Shown piece by piece: positions 19,139 through 29,793 of a stretch of 64,000 bases of DNA (its first letter is position 1; every line of letters starts with the position of its first letter). The notes beneath the pieces are model-generated. The model searched no databases, was not told where the DNA came from, and saw nothing but the letters and a program-made list of their open reading frames with translations. This DNA comes from Pseudomonas marginalis (lineage in GTDB: Bacteria; Pseudomonadota; Gammaproteobacteria; Pseudomonadales; Pseudomonadaceae). Location of the stretch: the NCBI RefSeq assembly GCF_024169655.1, contig NZ_JALJWV010000001.1, positions 501,001-565,000 of the forward strand. Reading direction: 5' to 3'. The position numbers were made by a program, and so were the translations under genes.

Positions 19139-20689
<1,551 letters not shown>

Positions 20690-20711
20690 GGCGTTAGACC
20701 GAGACGCCTGC

Positions 20712-20801
20712 ATCGGGGGCAAGCCCCCTCCCACATTTGAATGGGTTCACACATCAAAATCTGTGAACCCAATCCAGTGTGGGAGGGGGCTTGCCCCCGA
20801 T
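20712..20801. repeat. REP pair between convergent SDR and AGE genes
   Basis: Two inverted copies around an inner perfect dyad GGGTTCACA...TGTGAACCC (20743-20770). Confidence 0.85.
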
Positions 20802-20814
20802 GAGGCCCCTGAGG

Positions 20815-21936
20815 TCAACCGAGAACCTTGACCAACCCCTGATAACAAGTCGCCAGATGATACGGCGTGGTCGACGGCATATCCCGTCGGCTCACGTTGC
20901 CCTGGGCATCCAGGCACTCATGCCAGCCCTTGGCATGCAGGAAGCGCTGCCGCAACGCGAGCAACTGGCGCTGCAGCACGGCTTCGCTGCCCGCGCGCAA
21001 GGTCAATGCGCGCAGGTATTCCGCCTGGGCCCAGATGCGTTGGGTGCCGTCGCGCACGCTGCCGTCCACGGCGAGCATGCCGCTGACCGCGCCGGTCTGG
21101 TTATCCACACCCTTTTGCTCGGCATAGGCAAAAGCCCGCGTCAGCGAAGCATGCAGCGGTGTGCCGCGCAGCACGTCTGAAGACTCGAGCAAGAAGAACC
21201 ATTCGAACTGGTGCCCCGGCTCAAACCAGTTATCCACAGCGCCCAGCGGTTTTTCCATCATCACGCCATGCTGGCGCTCGATGAAACGCTGCTGCATGGC
21301 CGTCGCCAAGGCCAGTAATGCGCTTTGCACGTCGGCGTCTTCACGCACCGCCAGGGTGGCGAGGAAGCCTTCAGCCAGGTGCATCAACGGGTTTTGCAAT
21401 GGGCCGGACTTGAGCGACGACCAGTTACGCTCCAGCACCGCCTCGTACAGGCCATCGCCGCTGGCGAAGCGTTGGGCGACCACTGCCAGCGCGGCATTCA
21501 GCACCGACTCCACCAGCGGTTCGCGTACTTTGGCCCAGTAATGGGCGCAGGCGAAGATGATGAAGGCGTGGGTGTAGAGATCCTTGCGCTTGTCCAGCGG
21601 CTGGCCGACGGGGTCGATGCTGTAGAACCAGCCGCCGTGCTCGGCGTCGTGGAAATGCCGTTGCAACGAGCGGAACAACGCGGCGGCGCGTTCTTCGGCA
21701 AAGGCTGCGCCGGGTTCGCCGATCAGGCTGGCGAACAGGTACAACTGCCGGGCGCAGGCCATGGCGCGGTAGCGTTGCGGTGGTAACGGCCGGTGGTCGG
21801 CGTCCAGCGCCTCATAGGGCAGCGCCAGCTCGGCGTTCCAGCCCGGGCCCTGCCAGAGCGGCACGATCAGGTCATGGAAGTGCGTGAGCACGGCATTCAA
21901 GGAAGGCTGAGGGGCGGAGCTTGGAGCGATGGGCAT
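20815..21936 (-). CDS. AGE-family sugar epimerase/isomerase (mannose isomerase-like)
   Basis: The 373-residue protein has the alpha/alpha-barrel pattern of N-acylglucosamine 2-epimerases and YihS-type aldose-ketose isomerases: RKDLYTHAFIIFACAHY near residue 123, NPLMHLAEGFLA near 187, FEPGHQFEWFFLL near 240 with the catalytic-type His, and a final TTPYHLATCYQGL. Among bacterial members this resembles D-mannose isomerases, which interconvert mannose and fructose. Epimerase activity on N-acyl sugars is less likely given the absence of neighbouring sialic acid genes. It contains two of the perfect DnaA boxes discussed below. Confidence 0.8.
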   Translation of the reverse strand: MPIAPSSAPQPSLNAVLTHFHDLIVPLWQGPGWNAELALPYEALDADHRPLPPQRYRAMACARQLYLFASLIGEPGAAFAEERAAALFRSLQRHFHDAEHGGWFYSIDPVGQPLDKRKDLYTHAFIIFACAHYWAKVREPLVESVLNAALAVVAQRFASGDGLYEAVLERNWSSLKSGPLQNPLMHLAEGFLATLAVREDADVQSALLALATAMQQRFIERQHGVMMEKPLGAVDNWFEPGHQFEWFFLLESSDVLRGTPLHASLTRAFAYAEQKGVDNQTGAVSGMLAVDGSVRDGTQRIWAQAEYLRALTLRAGSEAVLQRQLLALRQRFLHAKGWHECLDAQGNVSRRDMPSTTPYHLATCYQGLVKVLG

Positions 21937-22012
21937 CGGCTGGCGTCGTCACGGCAGGGGTGTAGGCGCGCATGGTAGCAGGCTTGGGATCAGTGGTGTC
22001 TGCACCACCGCT

Positions 22013-22084
22013 ATCGGGGGCAAGCCCCCTCCCACCTTTGACTGTGTAAACCCGATCAAATGTGGGAGGGGGCTTGCCCCCGAT
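22013..22084. repeat. REP pair between the AGE and hupE genes
   Basis: Two inverted REP copies with a 26-base spacer. Confidence 0.85.
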
Positions 22085-22107
22085 GAGGCGCTTAATCGCG
22101 CCGCAAA

Positions 22108-22680
22108 TCAGCCAGCCAGCAACCAAACCCCAGTCGCCGCCGAGGCCGCCCCGGCAACCCGCACCAACGGCGCCGCTGCAGTCGGCAGCCAGCGCACCGC
22201 GGCATAACCGGCAGCGTGCAACACAGCGGTCGCGCCGACAAATCCGGCGGCATACGCCCAAGGGCTGGACATGTCCGGCAGCTCCAAACCATGGGCCACG
22301 CCGTGGAACAGTGCGAACAACGCCGTAGCCCCCAGCGCCATGAACAACGGCGGCCGCACCGCCAGTGCAACGGCCAGGCCCAGAGCCAGCACCGAAGCGG
22401 CAATCCCGCTTTCCAGCGCCGGCAACGCCAGGCCTTCAAAGCCCAATAGGCCGCCCAGCAGCATGGTGACGACGAAGGTGCAGGGCAGCGCCCAACGTGC
22501 GGCGCCTTTTTGCTGGGCGGCCCACAAACCGACCGCCACCATGGCCAGCAAATGGTCGAGACCGCCCAATGGATGGCTGATACCCGCCATCAGGCCGTTG
22601 TCGCCGTGACCCGGGTGGGCGAAGGCCAAGGCGGGTGCGAGCAGCAGGGCGGCGGCAGCGAAGAGTTTTTTCAGGCGCAT
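22108..22680 (-). CDS. HupE/UreJ-family nickel permease accessory protein
   Basis: The 190-residue membrane protein starts with a signal-like segment (MRLKKLFAAAALLLAPALAFA) followed by HPGHGDNG and the family motif HPLGGLDHLLAM. About six hydrophobic spans follow. HupE/UreJ proteins are thought to bring nickel (or cobalt) across the membrane. Its place right behind ureG in the ureEFG unit makes a nickel supply role for urease the best reading. Confidence 0.88.
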   Translation of the reverse strand: MRLKKLFAAAALLLAPALAFAHPGHGDNGLMAGISHPLGGLDHLLAMVAVGLWAAQQKGAARWALPCTFVVTMLLGGLLGFEGLALPALESGIAASVLALGLAVALAVRPPLFMALGATALFALFHGVAHGLELPDMSSPWAYAAGFVGATAVLHAAGYAAVRWLPTAAAPLVRVAGAASAATGVWLLAG

Positions 22681-22702
22681 GGACAGGTTCCTTATGGGTT
22701 GA

Positions 22703-23317
22703 TCAGGCCGCGGTCAGCAGGCCCTGGCGTTCGATGAAGGCGACGATCTCATCCAGGCCGACGCCGGTTTTCTGGTTGCTGAACACAAAGGGTTTACCGT
22801 TGCGCATGCGTTGGGTGTCGCTGTTCATCAGCTCCAGCGAGGCACCGACCAGGGGCGCCAGGTCGATCTTGTTGATCACCAGCAGGTCGGATTTGCAGAT
22901 ACCCGGACCGCCTTTGCGCGGCAGCTTGTCGCCGGCCGACACATCGATCACATAGATGGTCAGGTCCGACAGTTCCGGGCTGAACGTCGCCGACAGGTTA
23001 TCGCCGCCCGACTCGACCAGGATCAGGTCCAGGCCGGGAAAGCGCCGGTTGAGTTGGTCGACTGCTTCCAGGTTGATCGAGGCGTCTTCGCGGATCGCCG
23101 TGTGCGGGCAGCCGCCGGTTTCCACGCCGATGATGCGTTCGGGCGCCAGGGCCTGGTTGCGCACCAGGAAGTCGGCGTCTTCGCGGGTATAGATGTCGTT
23201 GGTGACCACCGCCAGGTTGTAGCGATCGCGCAAGGCCAGGCACAGGGCCAGGGTCAGGGCCGTCTTGCCGGAGCCCACCGGGCCGCCGATGCCGACACGC
23301 AAAGGTTGTGTGTTCAT
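22703..23317 (-). CDS. ureG: Urease accessory GTPase UreG
   Basis: The 204-residue GTPase has P-loop [15 protein letters not shown] at residue 10, the metal-binding CPH in [15 protein letters not shown] near 70, [11 protein letters not shown] near 100 and the guanine-specificity NKID near 149. UreG hydrolyses GTP while nickel passes from UreE to the UreABC apoenzyme in the UreDFG complex. It lies 9 bases after ureF in the ureE-ureF-ureG-hupE operon. Confidence 0.96.
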   Translation of the reverse strand: MNTQPLRVGIGGPVGSGKTALTLALCLALRDRYNLAVVTNDIYTREDADFLVRNQALAPERIIGVETGGCPHTAIREDASINLEAVDQLNRRFPGLDLILVESGGDNLSATFSPELSDLTIYVIDVSAGDKLPRKGGPGICKSDLLVINKIDLAPLVGASLELMNSDTQRMRNGKPFVFSNQKTGVGLDEIVAFIERQGLLTAA

Positions 23318-23326
23318 GTGCTTCTC

Positions 23327-24001
23327 CTAGGAACGGAACAGGCGGCTGTACTGGCGCTCGTGGGCCATGCACGCCAGGGACAGGCCGAACGCGGCGCTGC
23401 CGAAATGGTTGGGGTCGATGTGGCTGGCGTCCTGCTGGGCGTGTTGCAACAGGGGCAGCAGTTCACTGGTCAGGCGCTGCGCGGCTTGTTGGCCGAGCGG
23501 CAGGGTTTTCATCAGCACGGCCAGTTGGTTTTCCAGCCAGCTCCACAGCCAGGCGGCGAGGGCGTCATCCGGGCTGATGCCCCAGGCGCGTGCGGCCAAG
23601 GCCCAGCCCAACGCCAGATGTGGCTCGGCGTGTTGTGCGAGAAAACCGCGAGCCGCGTCGTCCAGTTCCGGCAGGCCGTTGAGCAGTTGCTGCAGGGAGT
23701 ACCCCATCTGCCGGCTCTCCTGATACAGCTCGCGGGTCTCGCGACTGGCGCGGTGTTCTTCGCACCGTTGCGCCAGTTGCGCCCAATCGCCGGCCACGGC
23801 GGCGCGGCAGTGCGCGAGCAACAGTGGCGCTTCGAAACGCGCGAGGTTGAGCAGCAACTGGTCGCTGATCCAGCGGCGGGCGCCGGCCGCGTCCTTGACG
23901 CGGCCATTCTCCACGGCCATTTCCAGGCCCTGGGAATAGCTGTAGCCGCCAATCGGCAATTGCGGACTGGCCAGACGCAGCAGCGCCCAGGCTGGGTTCA
24001 T
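23327..24001 (-). CDS. ureF: Urease accessory protein UreF
   Basis: This 224-residue all-helical protein shows family motifs SPQLPIGGYSYSQGLEMAVENG at the N terminus and the C-terminal HFGSAAFGLSLACMAHERQYSRLFRS. UreF bridges UreD and UreG during nickel insertion. Start ATG 24001 overlaps the ureE stop by 4 bases. Confidence 0.95.
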   Translation of the reverse strand: MNPAWALLRLASPQLPIGGYSYSQGLEMAVENGRVKDAAGARRWISDQLLLNLARFEAPLLLAHCRAAVAGDWAQLAQRCEEHRASRETRELYQESRQMGYSLQQLLNGLPELDDAARGFLAQHAEPHLALGWALAARAWGISPDDALAAWLWSWLENQLAVLMKTLPLGQQAAQRLTSELLPLLQHAQQDASHIDPNHFGSAAFGLSLACMAHERQYSRLFRS

Positions 24002-24498
24002 ACACGCACGCCGAACTGATGCAGCTTCGGCGGGTAGTTGAAATCTTCATCGCCATGGCGCGAATGATGGTGCCCGCCGCCGTAGGCCCCGTGTTCCGGT
24101 TGGAACGGTGCTTCGAGGCTTTCGGTCTGCGCGCCCAACTGTTCAAGCATGGCCTTGAGCACGTAATCATCCAGCAGGCGCAGCCAGCCGTCGCCCACTT
24201 GCAAGGCCACATGGCGATTGCCCAGGTGATACGCGGCGCGGGTCAGTTCAAACGCGTTGCGGCAGGTGACGTGCAGCAGTTGTTCAGGGCGCGCGCAGAC
24301 ACGCACGACACGTCCGTCTTCAGCCTGTAGGAACTCGCCATCGTGCAGCGGCGGCTGGCCACGCTCCAAGAACAGGCCGACGTCTTCGCCGTCGGCACTG
24401 AAACAGCGCAGGCGGCTTTTGCTGCGTGCTTCGAAGTTCAGCAGCAACTCGGCGGCCCAGAGGGCTTGCGGGGCGATTCGGCGGTGGATCACCAGCAT
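23998..24498 (-). CDS. ureE: Urease nickel metallochaperone UreE
   Basis: The 166-residue protein has the N-terminal domain (LLNFEARSKSRLRCFSADGEDVGLFLERG) and the metal-binding domain (AYHLGNRHVALQVGDGWLRLLDDYVL), which holds the conserved nickel-site His. The tail has only a short His cluster (GGHHHSRHGD), not the long poly-His of Klebsiella UreE, so nickel storage capacity is modest. Start at ATG 24498 (MLVIHRRI) rather than further upstream. Confidence 0.95.
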   Translation of the reverse strand: MLVIHRRIAPQALWAAELLLNFEARSKSRLRCFSADGEDVGLFLERGQPPLHDGEFLQAEDGRVVRVCARPEQLLHVTCRNAFELTRAAYHLGNRHVALQVGDGWLRLLDDYVLKAMLEQLGAQTESLEAPFQPEHGAYGGGHHHSRHGDEDFNYPPKLHQFGVRV

Positions 24499-24828
24499 CA
24501 GAAGGTTTCCAGCTATGGGCGATAAGAGTGCTAGAGCAAGGGGCTTGCCAATCCTGCGCAGGAGTAGGAATTCCCTGTAGGCAAGCACAGCCATGCCACC
24601 GAATAGGGCGTCAGCCATTTTGCTGGCTGCTTCAATCTGGTGCGTGATAGGTGGTGTGGCACTGGATAGGTGCGTTTTGCGTGGGTGCTGCGTCCGTATT
24701 GCGTGAATTTTCCTTCGTCTATTTCGTGCTGATGGTTTTTCAGATTTTTCCTACGGGACATCCGGATTCGGCGTTCAAAAAGTTACGTGCTGTTTCTTTA
24801 GGATTTGCGCCGTCTTAAAACCACAGCG
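24499..24828. other. Intergenic region between divergent ureE and NlpC/P60 genes
   Basis: No gene seen. The half near the NlpC/P60 gene (24670-24800) is clearly AT-richer and probably contains its promoter. No sigma-54 or clear operator sequence was recognised for ureE. Confidence 0.45.
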
Positions 24829-25344
24829 ATGTTCATCATGTTCAAGTCAGTTTTCTTTTTAATTCTTTTCAGTCTTTCCTGTGTCATTTCATCGGCCTCG
24901 GCCAACCTGAAACCCCAATCGACATTCGGCTCTTCGCTGCCAGGTGTCCCAACGTCGTCAGTGGCGAATGTGATCGACCGCGCTCATGCCCTGCTGGGCA
25001 CCCCGTACAAATGGGGGGGCACCTCGGCCGAGCAAGGGTTTGATTGCAGTAGTTTCCTGGTCTACCTGTTCAAGACCGAAGCCAACATTCACATCCCGCG
25101 CACCACGGCGGCGATGCACCGTTCAACGGCCGCGACCGTCAAGCGCAGCGAACTCAAGCCGGGGGACGCGGTGTTTTTCAAAGGCAACGGGCGCGGCCAG
25201 GTCAGCCATGTGGGGCTGTATATCGGCGAAGGTAAATTCATTCATTCGCCGCGCACCGGCAAGAACGTGCGCATCGATTCGCTCGGCAACAACTACTGGA
25301 ACAAGAACTACACCGGCGCCAAGCGTTTCCATAAGGCGGGTTGA
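24829..25344 (+). CDS. NlpC/P60-family peptidoglycan hydrolase
   Basis: This 171-residue exported protein has a hydrophobic signal (MFKSVFFLILFSLSCVISSASA) and an NlpC/P60 domain: ALLGTPYKWGGTSAEQGFDCSSFLVYLF with the catalytic Cys, SHVGLYIGEGKFIH with the catalytic His, and the second His in IHSPRTG. It should cleave D-Glu to diamino acid bonds in stem peptides in the periplasm. Start ATG 24829 or 24838; neither has a strong Shine-Dalgarno. The 3' end is only 4 bases from the convergent TetR gene with no terminator between. Confidence 0.88.
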   Translation: MFIMFKSVFFLILFSLSCVISSASANLKPQSTFGSSLPGVPTSSVANVIDRAHALLGTPYKWGGTSAEQGFDCSSFLVYLFKTEANIHIPRTTAAMHRSTAATVKRSELKPGDAVFFKGNGRGQVSHVGLYIGEGKFIHSPRTGKNVRIDSLGNNYWNKNYTGAKRFHKAG

Positions 25345-25348
25345 CGGC

Positions 25349-25981
25349 TTACTCGGTGCTGCCGAGGCCCTGCCAGTGCTTGAGGCCAATGAAGATGAAG
25401 CGCAACTGCTGGGTGATTTTCGCCTGGGGCGTGAGGTGGGCGGGCAGCGCGTGGGCGGGCGGGTCGATGATGTCGGGCAGGGTGGCGAACACACTTTTGA
25501 CGATCAGGTCGGCCATCACGTGCAGGCCGTCGGCATCCAGGTGCTGGAGCTTGGGCATCAAGGTCAGGTCGGCGGCCAGGTCACGGGTGATGTCTTCGCG
25601 CAAGGCGCCGATGGCTTGGCGCACGGCGAGGCAGCCACCGTACTGTTCGCGGGCCAGGAACAGGAATTGCGAGCGATTGGCGGAGACCACATCCAGGAAG
25701 ATCCGCACGGACGCATCGATAATGCCGCCCATCACGAATTCGTTGTGGCGCACCAGGCGGATCGTGGCGCGGAAGGTCTGGCCGACTTCGCTGACCAGCA
25801 CCAGGCCCAGTTGGTCCATGTCGGCAAAGTGACGATAGAACCCGGTGGGCACGATCCCGGCCGTCTTGGCCACTTCGCGCAGGCTCAGGCTGCCGAACCC
25901 ACGGCCGCACTCCATCAGATGGCGGGCTGCGTCCATCAGGGCGAGGCGGGTCTGTTGCTTCTGTTCGGCGCGGGGCAGCAT
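25349..25981 (-). CDS. desT: TetR-family regulator, DesT-like (fatty acid desaturation control)
   Basis: The 210-residue protein has the TetR DNA-binding domain LSLREVAKTAGIVPTGFYRHFADMDQLG at about 34-61 and a longer ligand domain. It resembles Pseudomonas DesT/FabR, which senses saturated versus unsaturated acyl-CoA and represses the acyl-CoA desaturase genes. In P. aeruginosa desT also sits next to ureE. Here the desCB desaturase genes are not adjacent, so its targets must be elsewhere or it controls another gene. Start ATG 25981 (MLPRAEQKQQTR). Confidence 0.72.
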   Translation of the reverse strand: MLPRAEQKQQTRLALMDAARHLMECGRGFGSLSLREVAKTAGIVPTGFYRHFADMDQLGLVLVSEVGQTFRATIRLVRHNEFVMGGIIDASVRIFLDVVSANRSQFLFLAREQYGGCLAVRQAIGALREDITRDLAADLTLMPKLQHLDADGLHVMADLIVKSVFATLPDIIDPPAHALPAHLTPQAKITQQLRFIFIGLKHWQGLGSTE

Positions 25982-26096
25982 GGCAGGCGGGCTTTGTCGG
26001 CAAGTACAGCGACGCACTCTAGCAAAACCGCTTCATTGGCGTCGAACTTGGCGGGGGATTGCTGCGTGGATACGTGACAGGTTCTGCAAAAAGTCA

Positions 26097-26128
26097 AAAG
26101 CCCGATCCAGGGATCGGGCTTTTTTTTA
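26097..26128. terminator. Bidirectional rho-independent terminator
   Basis: AAAAGCCCGATCC-AGG-GATCGGGCTTTTTTTT: strong GC stem with T-run on the plus strand and a shorter T-run on the minus strand. It lies just past the 3' end of the minus-strand gene at 26143. Confidence 0.9.
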
Positions 26129-26142
26129 AGGCCACCACGGGC

Positions 26143-26514
26143 TTAGCTCTGAGCTTGATGCAGTTCTTGCAGGCGGTCAGCACCACCTTCAGCAACACCT
26201 TCGGTGTAGGCGCGCTTGTTGGCTTGTTCAGCACCACCTTCAACCAGACCTTTCTCTTCCAGGCGGTTGCGGCCGTTTTCGGTCACGCCTTCAGCGTAAG
26301 CGCGTTTGTTGGCTTGTTCCGAACCGTTTTCAGCAACGGCACCTTTGGCGTAGTCACGGTTCTCTTGTTCTTGCGACCCGCTACGGGCGAGGGTTTGGCT
26401 GAACTGAACGGCATCGGCTTTGACTTGTGGGATCGCTTGTTCAGCGGCCGGCAGGGCAAAGGCACTGGAAGCGAGGACAGACAGCAGCACGGTAGCGAGT
26501 ACTTGGCGTTTCAT
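26143..26514 (-). CDS. Small secreted repeat protein of unknown function
   Basis: The 123-residue precursor has a clear signal peptide (MKRQVLATVLLSVLASSAFA). The mature part is hydrophilic and carries two related about 32-residue repeats, EQANKRAYAEGVTENGRNRL and EQANKRAYTEGVAEGGADRL, with a degenerate third copy (QENRDYAKGAVAENG) before them. There are no cysteines, so it is likely flexible or helical in the periplasm or outside. ATG 26514 follows a good GGAACAACC leader. A strong terminator follows. I recognise no domain. Confidence 0.75.
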   Translation of the reverse strand: MKRQVLATVLLSVLASSAFALPAAEQAIPQVKADAVQFSQTLARSGSQEQENRDYAKGAVAENGSEQANKRAYAEGVTENGRNRLEEKGLVEGGAEQANKRAYTEGVAEGGADRLQELHQAQS

Positions 26515-26872
26515 GATCGGTTGTTCCTTGGGAGGGCAATTAAGTGGGTACGGGGCTAATGCTACTCTCGATAAGTCGATATAAAAGTTCATAAACACAA
26601 TGGTAATAATCAACGGAATTGATTGTTCCCGTAGGAGGCTCTAAGTCGGACCTCTCAAGCCCGCGGTATTGCACCGTACTGGGTATTTTCGACACGTACC
26701 TGGGTATCAATGGTGCACTGGCGTAGAAAAAATCTGTCGAGTCGGTCAGAAAAATGTGGTTTTTCTGGCAAAACGTCGATCGGGTTAAACCCCGAGGTGG
26801 TTTGCCAGTCCTAGCTGTATAAGCTGTCTTAAGGGCTGTGACTCGGCCAGTCGTATTCAGGAGTTCTGTGCA
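26515..26872. other. Divergent promoter region between the repeat protein and the AsmA gene
   Basis: No gene. Left part AT-rich (26560-26630), likely promoter of the minus-strand repeat protein. It contains an 8-bp hairpin CAGAAAAA-TGTGG-TTTTTCTG (about 26750-26770) and a second small dyad GGGTTAAACCCC near 26790. No small RNA could be recognised with confidence. Confidence 0.45.
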
Positions 26873-28942
26873 ATGACGCGCACTCGTAAAATCGTCGCTT
26901 GGTGCTGCGCCAGCATCGTTCTGTCAATCGTCGTGGCGGTGGTGTTTTTGCTGTTCTTCGACTGGAACCGCATCAAACCGCCGCTCAATGCCAAGGTCTC
27001 CGAAGAGCTGCATCGCCCGTTTGCCATCAATGGCAACCTGGCGGTGGTGTGGCGCCGTGAACTGGACGAGGGCGGCTGGCGTGCCTGGGTGCCATGGCCC
27101 CATGTGATCGCCGAAGACCTGAGCCTGGGCAACCCCGAGTGGTCGAAAAAACCGCAAATGGTCACGCTCAAGCGTGTGGAGCTGCGTATCTCGCCGTTGG
27201 CCTTGCTGGTGCAACGCGTGGTGATCCCGCGCATCGACCTCACCGAGCCGAGCGCCGAGTTGCAGCGCCTGGCCGATGGACGTGCCAACTGGGTATTCAC
27301 ATTCGATCCCAAGGACCCCAACGCTGAGCCCTCCAACTGGGTGGTGGAGATCGGCGCCATCGGCTTCGACAAGGGCCACGTGACGCTCGACGACCAGCCC
27401 CTCAAAACCCAGCTGGACGTGATCATCGACCCGCTGGGCAAACCCATTCCGTTTGGCGAAATCGTCGGCGATGCCGATGCCAAAAAAGTCTTGGAAAAAG
27501 GCGCGGCCCCCCAGGACTACGCGTTCGGTCTTAAGGTCAAAGGCCAGTACCACGGCCAGAAACTCGACGGTAGCGGCAAGATCGGCGGCCTGCTCGCCTT
27601 GCAGGACGCGGCCAAGCCGTTCCCGCTGCAAGCCCAGGTGAACATCGCCGACACCCGCATCGCCCTGGCCGGCACCCTGACCGACCCGCTCAATCTCGGC
27701 GCCCTGGACCTGCGCTTGAAACTCGCAGGCGCAAGCCTGGGTAACCTGTACCCGCTGACCGGTGTCACCCTGCCGGACTCACCGGCCTACTCCACCGACG
27801 GGCACCTGACCGCCCAACTGCGCCAAGCCAGCGGCGCGACGTTCCGCTACGAAAACTTCAACGGCAAGATCGGCGCCAGCGATATCCGCGGCAACCTGGC
27901 CTACGTCGCCAGCCAGCCACGCCCCAAACTCAGCGGCGCGCTGGTGTCCAACCAACTGTTGATGGCCGACCTTGCACCCTTGATTGGCGCTGATTCCAAC
28001 GCCAAGCAAAAGGCCCGTGGCGGGATGAGTAAACAGCCGGCGACCAAAGTACTGCCGGTGGAAGCGTTCCGCACCGAGCGCTGGCGTGACATGGATGCCG
28101 ACGTCGAATTCACCGGCAAACGCATCGTCCACAGCGCCGACTTACCCTTCACCGACCTCTACACGCACGTGGTGCTGACGGATGGCGAACTGAGCCTGCA
28201 ACCCCTGCGGTTCGGCGTGGCTGGCGGCAAGCTCGATGCGCAGATTCGCCTGAACGGGCGCGTCACGCCAATGGAAGGCCGCGCCAAATTGACTGCGCGC
28301 AACTTCCAGCTCAAACAGTTGTTCCCGACCTTCGAACCGATGAAAACCAGCTTTGGCCAACTCAACGGCGATGCGGATATTGCCGGGCGCGGCAACTCGG
28401 TGGCGGCGTTGCTGGGCTCGGCCAACGGCGACCTGAAGATGCTGATCAACGACGGCGCCATCAGCCGGGGCCTGATGGAAATCGTCGGGCTCAACGTGGG
28501 CAACTACGTCGTCGGACGTTTGTTTGGCGACAAGGAAGTGAAGATCAACTGCGCGGCGGCGGACTTCGGCATCAAGACCGGGCTCGCGACCACACGCTTG
28601 TTTGTGTTCGACACCGAGAACGCCATCATCTACATCGATGGCACGGCGAACATGGCCTCGGAGCAGCTTGACCTGACCATCACCCCGGAGTCGAAAGGCT
28701 TCCGCCTGTTCTCCCTGCGCTCACCGCTGTATGTGAACGGTCCGTTCATCAAACCGAATGCCGGCGTGAAAGCCGTCCCCCTGGCACTGCGCGGCGCTGG
28801 CATGGTCGCGCTGGGGATCATCGCCGGCCCGGCCGCCGGGTTGCTGGCACTGGTCGCGCCGAGCGGGGACGTGCCCAACCAGTGCGCGCCGTTGTTGCAG
28901 CAGATGAGGGAAGGCAAGGCGCCGAAGACTGTGAAAGGCTAA
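26873..28942 (+). CDS. AsmA-family envelope protein
   Basis: The 689-residue protein has one N-terminal membrane anchor (VAWCCASIVLSIVVAVVFLLFFDW) and a large periplasmic part of beta-rich AsmA type: GNLAVVWRR near residue 45, the ISPLALLVQRVVIPRIDLTEPSAEL segment, and the C-terminal AsmA repeat FGQLNGDADIAGRGNSVAALLGSANGDLKMLINDG. AsmA-like proteins are bridge-type proteins that help move phospholipids between the two membranes. Monocistronic. A hairpin repeat follows. Confidence 0.88.
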   Translation: MTRTRKIVAWCCASIVLSIVVAVVFLLFFDWNRIKPPLNAKVSEELHRPFAINGNLAVVWRRELDEGGWRAWVPWPHVIAEDLSLGNPEWSKKPQMVTLKRVELRISPLALLVQRVVIPRIDLTEPSAELQRLADGRANWVFTFDPKDPNAEPSNWVVEIGAIGFDKGHVTLDDQPLKTQLDVIIDPLGKPIPFGEIVGDADAKKVLEKGAAPQDYAFGLKVKGQYHGQKLDGSGKIGGLLALQDAAKPFPLQAQVNIADTRIALAGTLTDPLNLGALDLRLKLAGASLGNLYPLTGVTLPDSPAYSTDGHLTAQLRQASGATFRYENFNGKIGASDIRGNLAYVASQPRPKLSGALVSNQLLMADLAPLIGADSNAKQKARGGMSKQPATKVLPVEAFRTERWRDMDADVEFTGKRIVHSADLPFTDLYTHVVLTDGELSLQPLRFGVAGGKLDAQIRLNGRVTPMEGRAKLTARNFQLKQLFPTFEPMKTSFGQLNGDADIAGRGNSVAALLGSANGDLKMLINDGAISRGLMEIVGLNVGNYVVGRLFGDKEVKINCAAADFGIKTGLATTRLFVFDTENAIIYIDGTANMASEQLDLTITPESKGFRLFSLRSPLYVNGPFIKPNAGVKAVPLALRGAGMVALGIIAGPAAGLLALVAPSGDVPNQCAPLLQQMREGKAPKTVKG

Positions 28943-28968
28943 CTGACCCGACGGAGATGAAAAAAATG

Positions 28969-29057
28969 GTAGCGGGTTTGCTCGCGATAGCGTTGCGTGC
29001 GTCAGTCAATTTATCCGCTGACGGACACTCTACAATCGCACGCAAGCCCGCTACCAC
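28969..29057. repeat. Third REP-like inverted pair (GTAGCGGGTTTGCTCGCGATAG type)
   Basis: The arms GTAGCGGGTTTG..GCGATAGCG and CGCAAGCCCGCTAC face each other between convergent AsmA and ferritin genes. The centre also has CGTCAG/CTGACG. This is a different family from the TGTGGGAGG REP. Confidence 0.75.
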
Positions 29058-29086
29058 AGGGGGATTTCGGCACTTTTTGCAGCGGC

Positions 29087-29617
29087 TTATAGGCTTTCGA
29101 GAATATCCGCCATGTCATCCGCATGCTCTTCTTCCTGAGCCAGGATTTCTTCAAACAGGCGGCGAGTGGTCGGGTCTTTATCACCGATGTACTGGATGAT
29201 TTCGCGATAGCTGTCGACCGCAATCCGCTCGGCGACGAGGTCTTCGTAGACCATTTCCTTCAAATTGTTGCCGGCCACGTATTGCGCGTGGGAGTTCTTT
29301 GACAGCAGGTCCGGGTTGAATTCGGGCTCGCCACCCAACTGCACGATACGTTCGGCGAGTTTGTCGGCGTGTTCGCCTTCCTGGGTCGCATGTTCGAGGA
29401 ATTCTTCCGCGGCGATCTGCGCTTTCACGCCGCTGGCCATGAAGTAGTGGCGCTTGTAGCGCAGCACGCACACCAGTTCAGTGGCCAGCGAGGCGTTGAG
29501 CAGGCGAATGATCTCTTCGCGGTCGGCGCTGTAGCCTTCGGTCACGGCGCCGTTTTCGACGTTCTGGCGGGCGCGTTGGCGCAGGGTCGCAACGTCAGTC
29601 AAGTGTGCTTCGGTCAT
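29087..29617 (-). CDS. Bacterioferritin/Dps-like ferritin family protein
   Basis: The 176-residue four-helix protein shows di-iron ligands in ELVCVLRYKRHYF, EEFLEHATQEGEHADKLAE and EEILAQEEEHADDMAD (ExxH pairs). It resembles the Pseudomonas PA4880-type bacterioferritin-like protein, which oxidises ferrous iron and protects against peroxide. The 40-residue N-terminal extension (TLRQRARQNVENGAVTEGYSAD) is typical of that Dps-like subgroup. The two similar ExxH repeats indicate an intact ferroxidase centre. Confidence 0.85.
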   Translation of the reverse strand: MTEAHLTDVATLRQRARQNVENGAVTEGYSADREEIIRLLNASLATELVCVLRYKRHYFMASGVKAQIAAEEFLEHATQEGEHADKLAERIVQLGGEPEFNPDLLSKNSHAQYVAGNNLKEMVYEDLVAERIAVDSYREIIQYIGDKDPTTRRLFEEILAQEEEHADDMADILESL

Positions 29618-29793
29618 CTCAATCTCCTGGGGCTAATCCGGTTTTACGCCACGCTCTGTCGGCGTGATCGCTCCAAGTTGTGAGTCATGCGCAACGCAAA
29701 AAGTTTTATTGGATTTACCGGCAGGTGTCATCAGCGCGTCGCCGGATTGGGTTAGCCTGCTCGCATCCTTTCTTGATCAAGGACGTTCGCTTC

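Noticed and set aside
24531..24761. 76-codon minus-strand frame upstream of ureE
   Set aside because: No ribosome site, no domain, and it overlaps the expected promoter zone.
26750..26770. Rho-independent terminator or small RNA in the AsmA leader
   Set aside because: The hairpin is A/T-based with no following T-run, and no promoter-like box could be tied to it.
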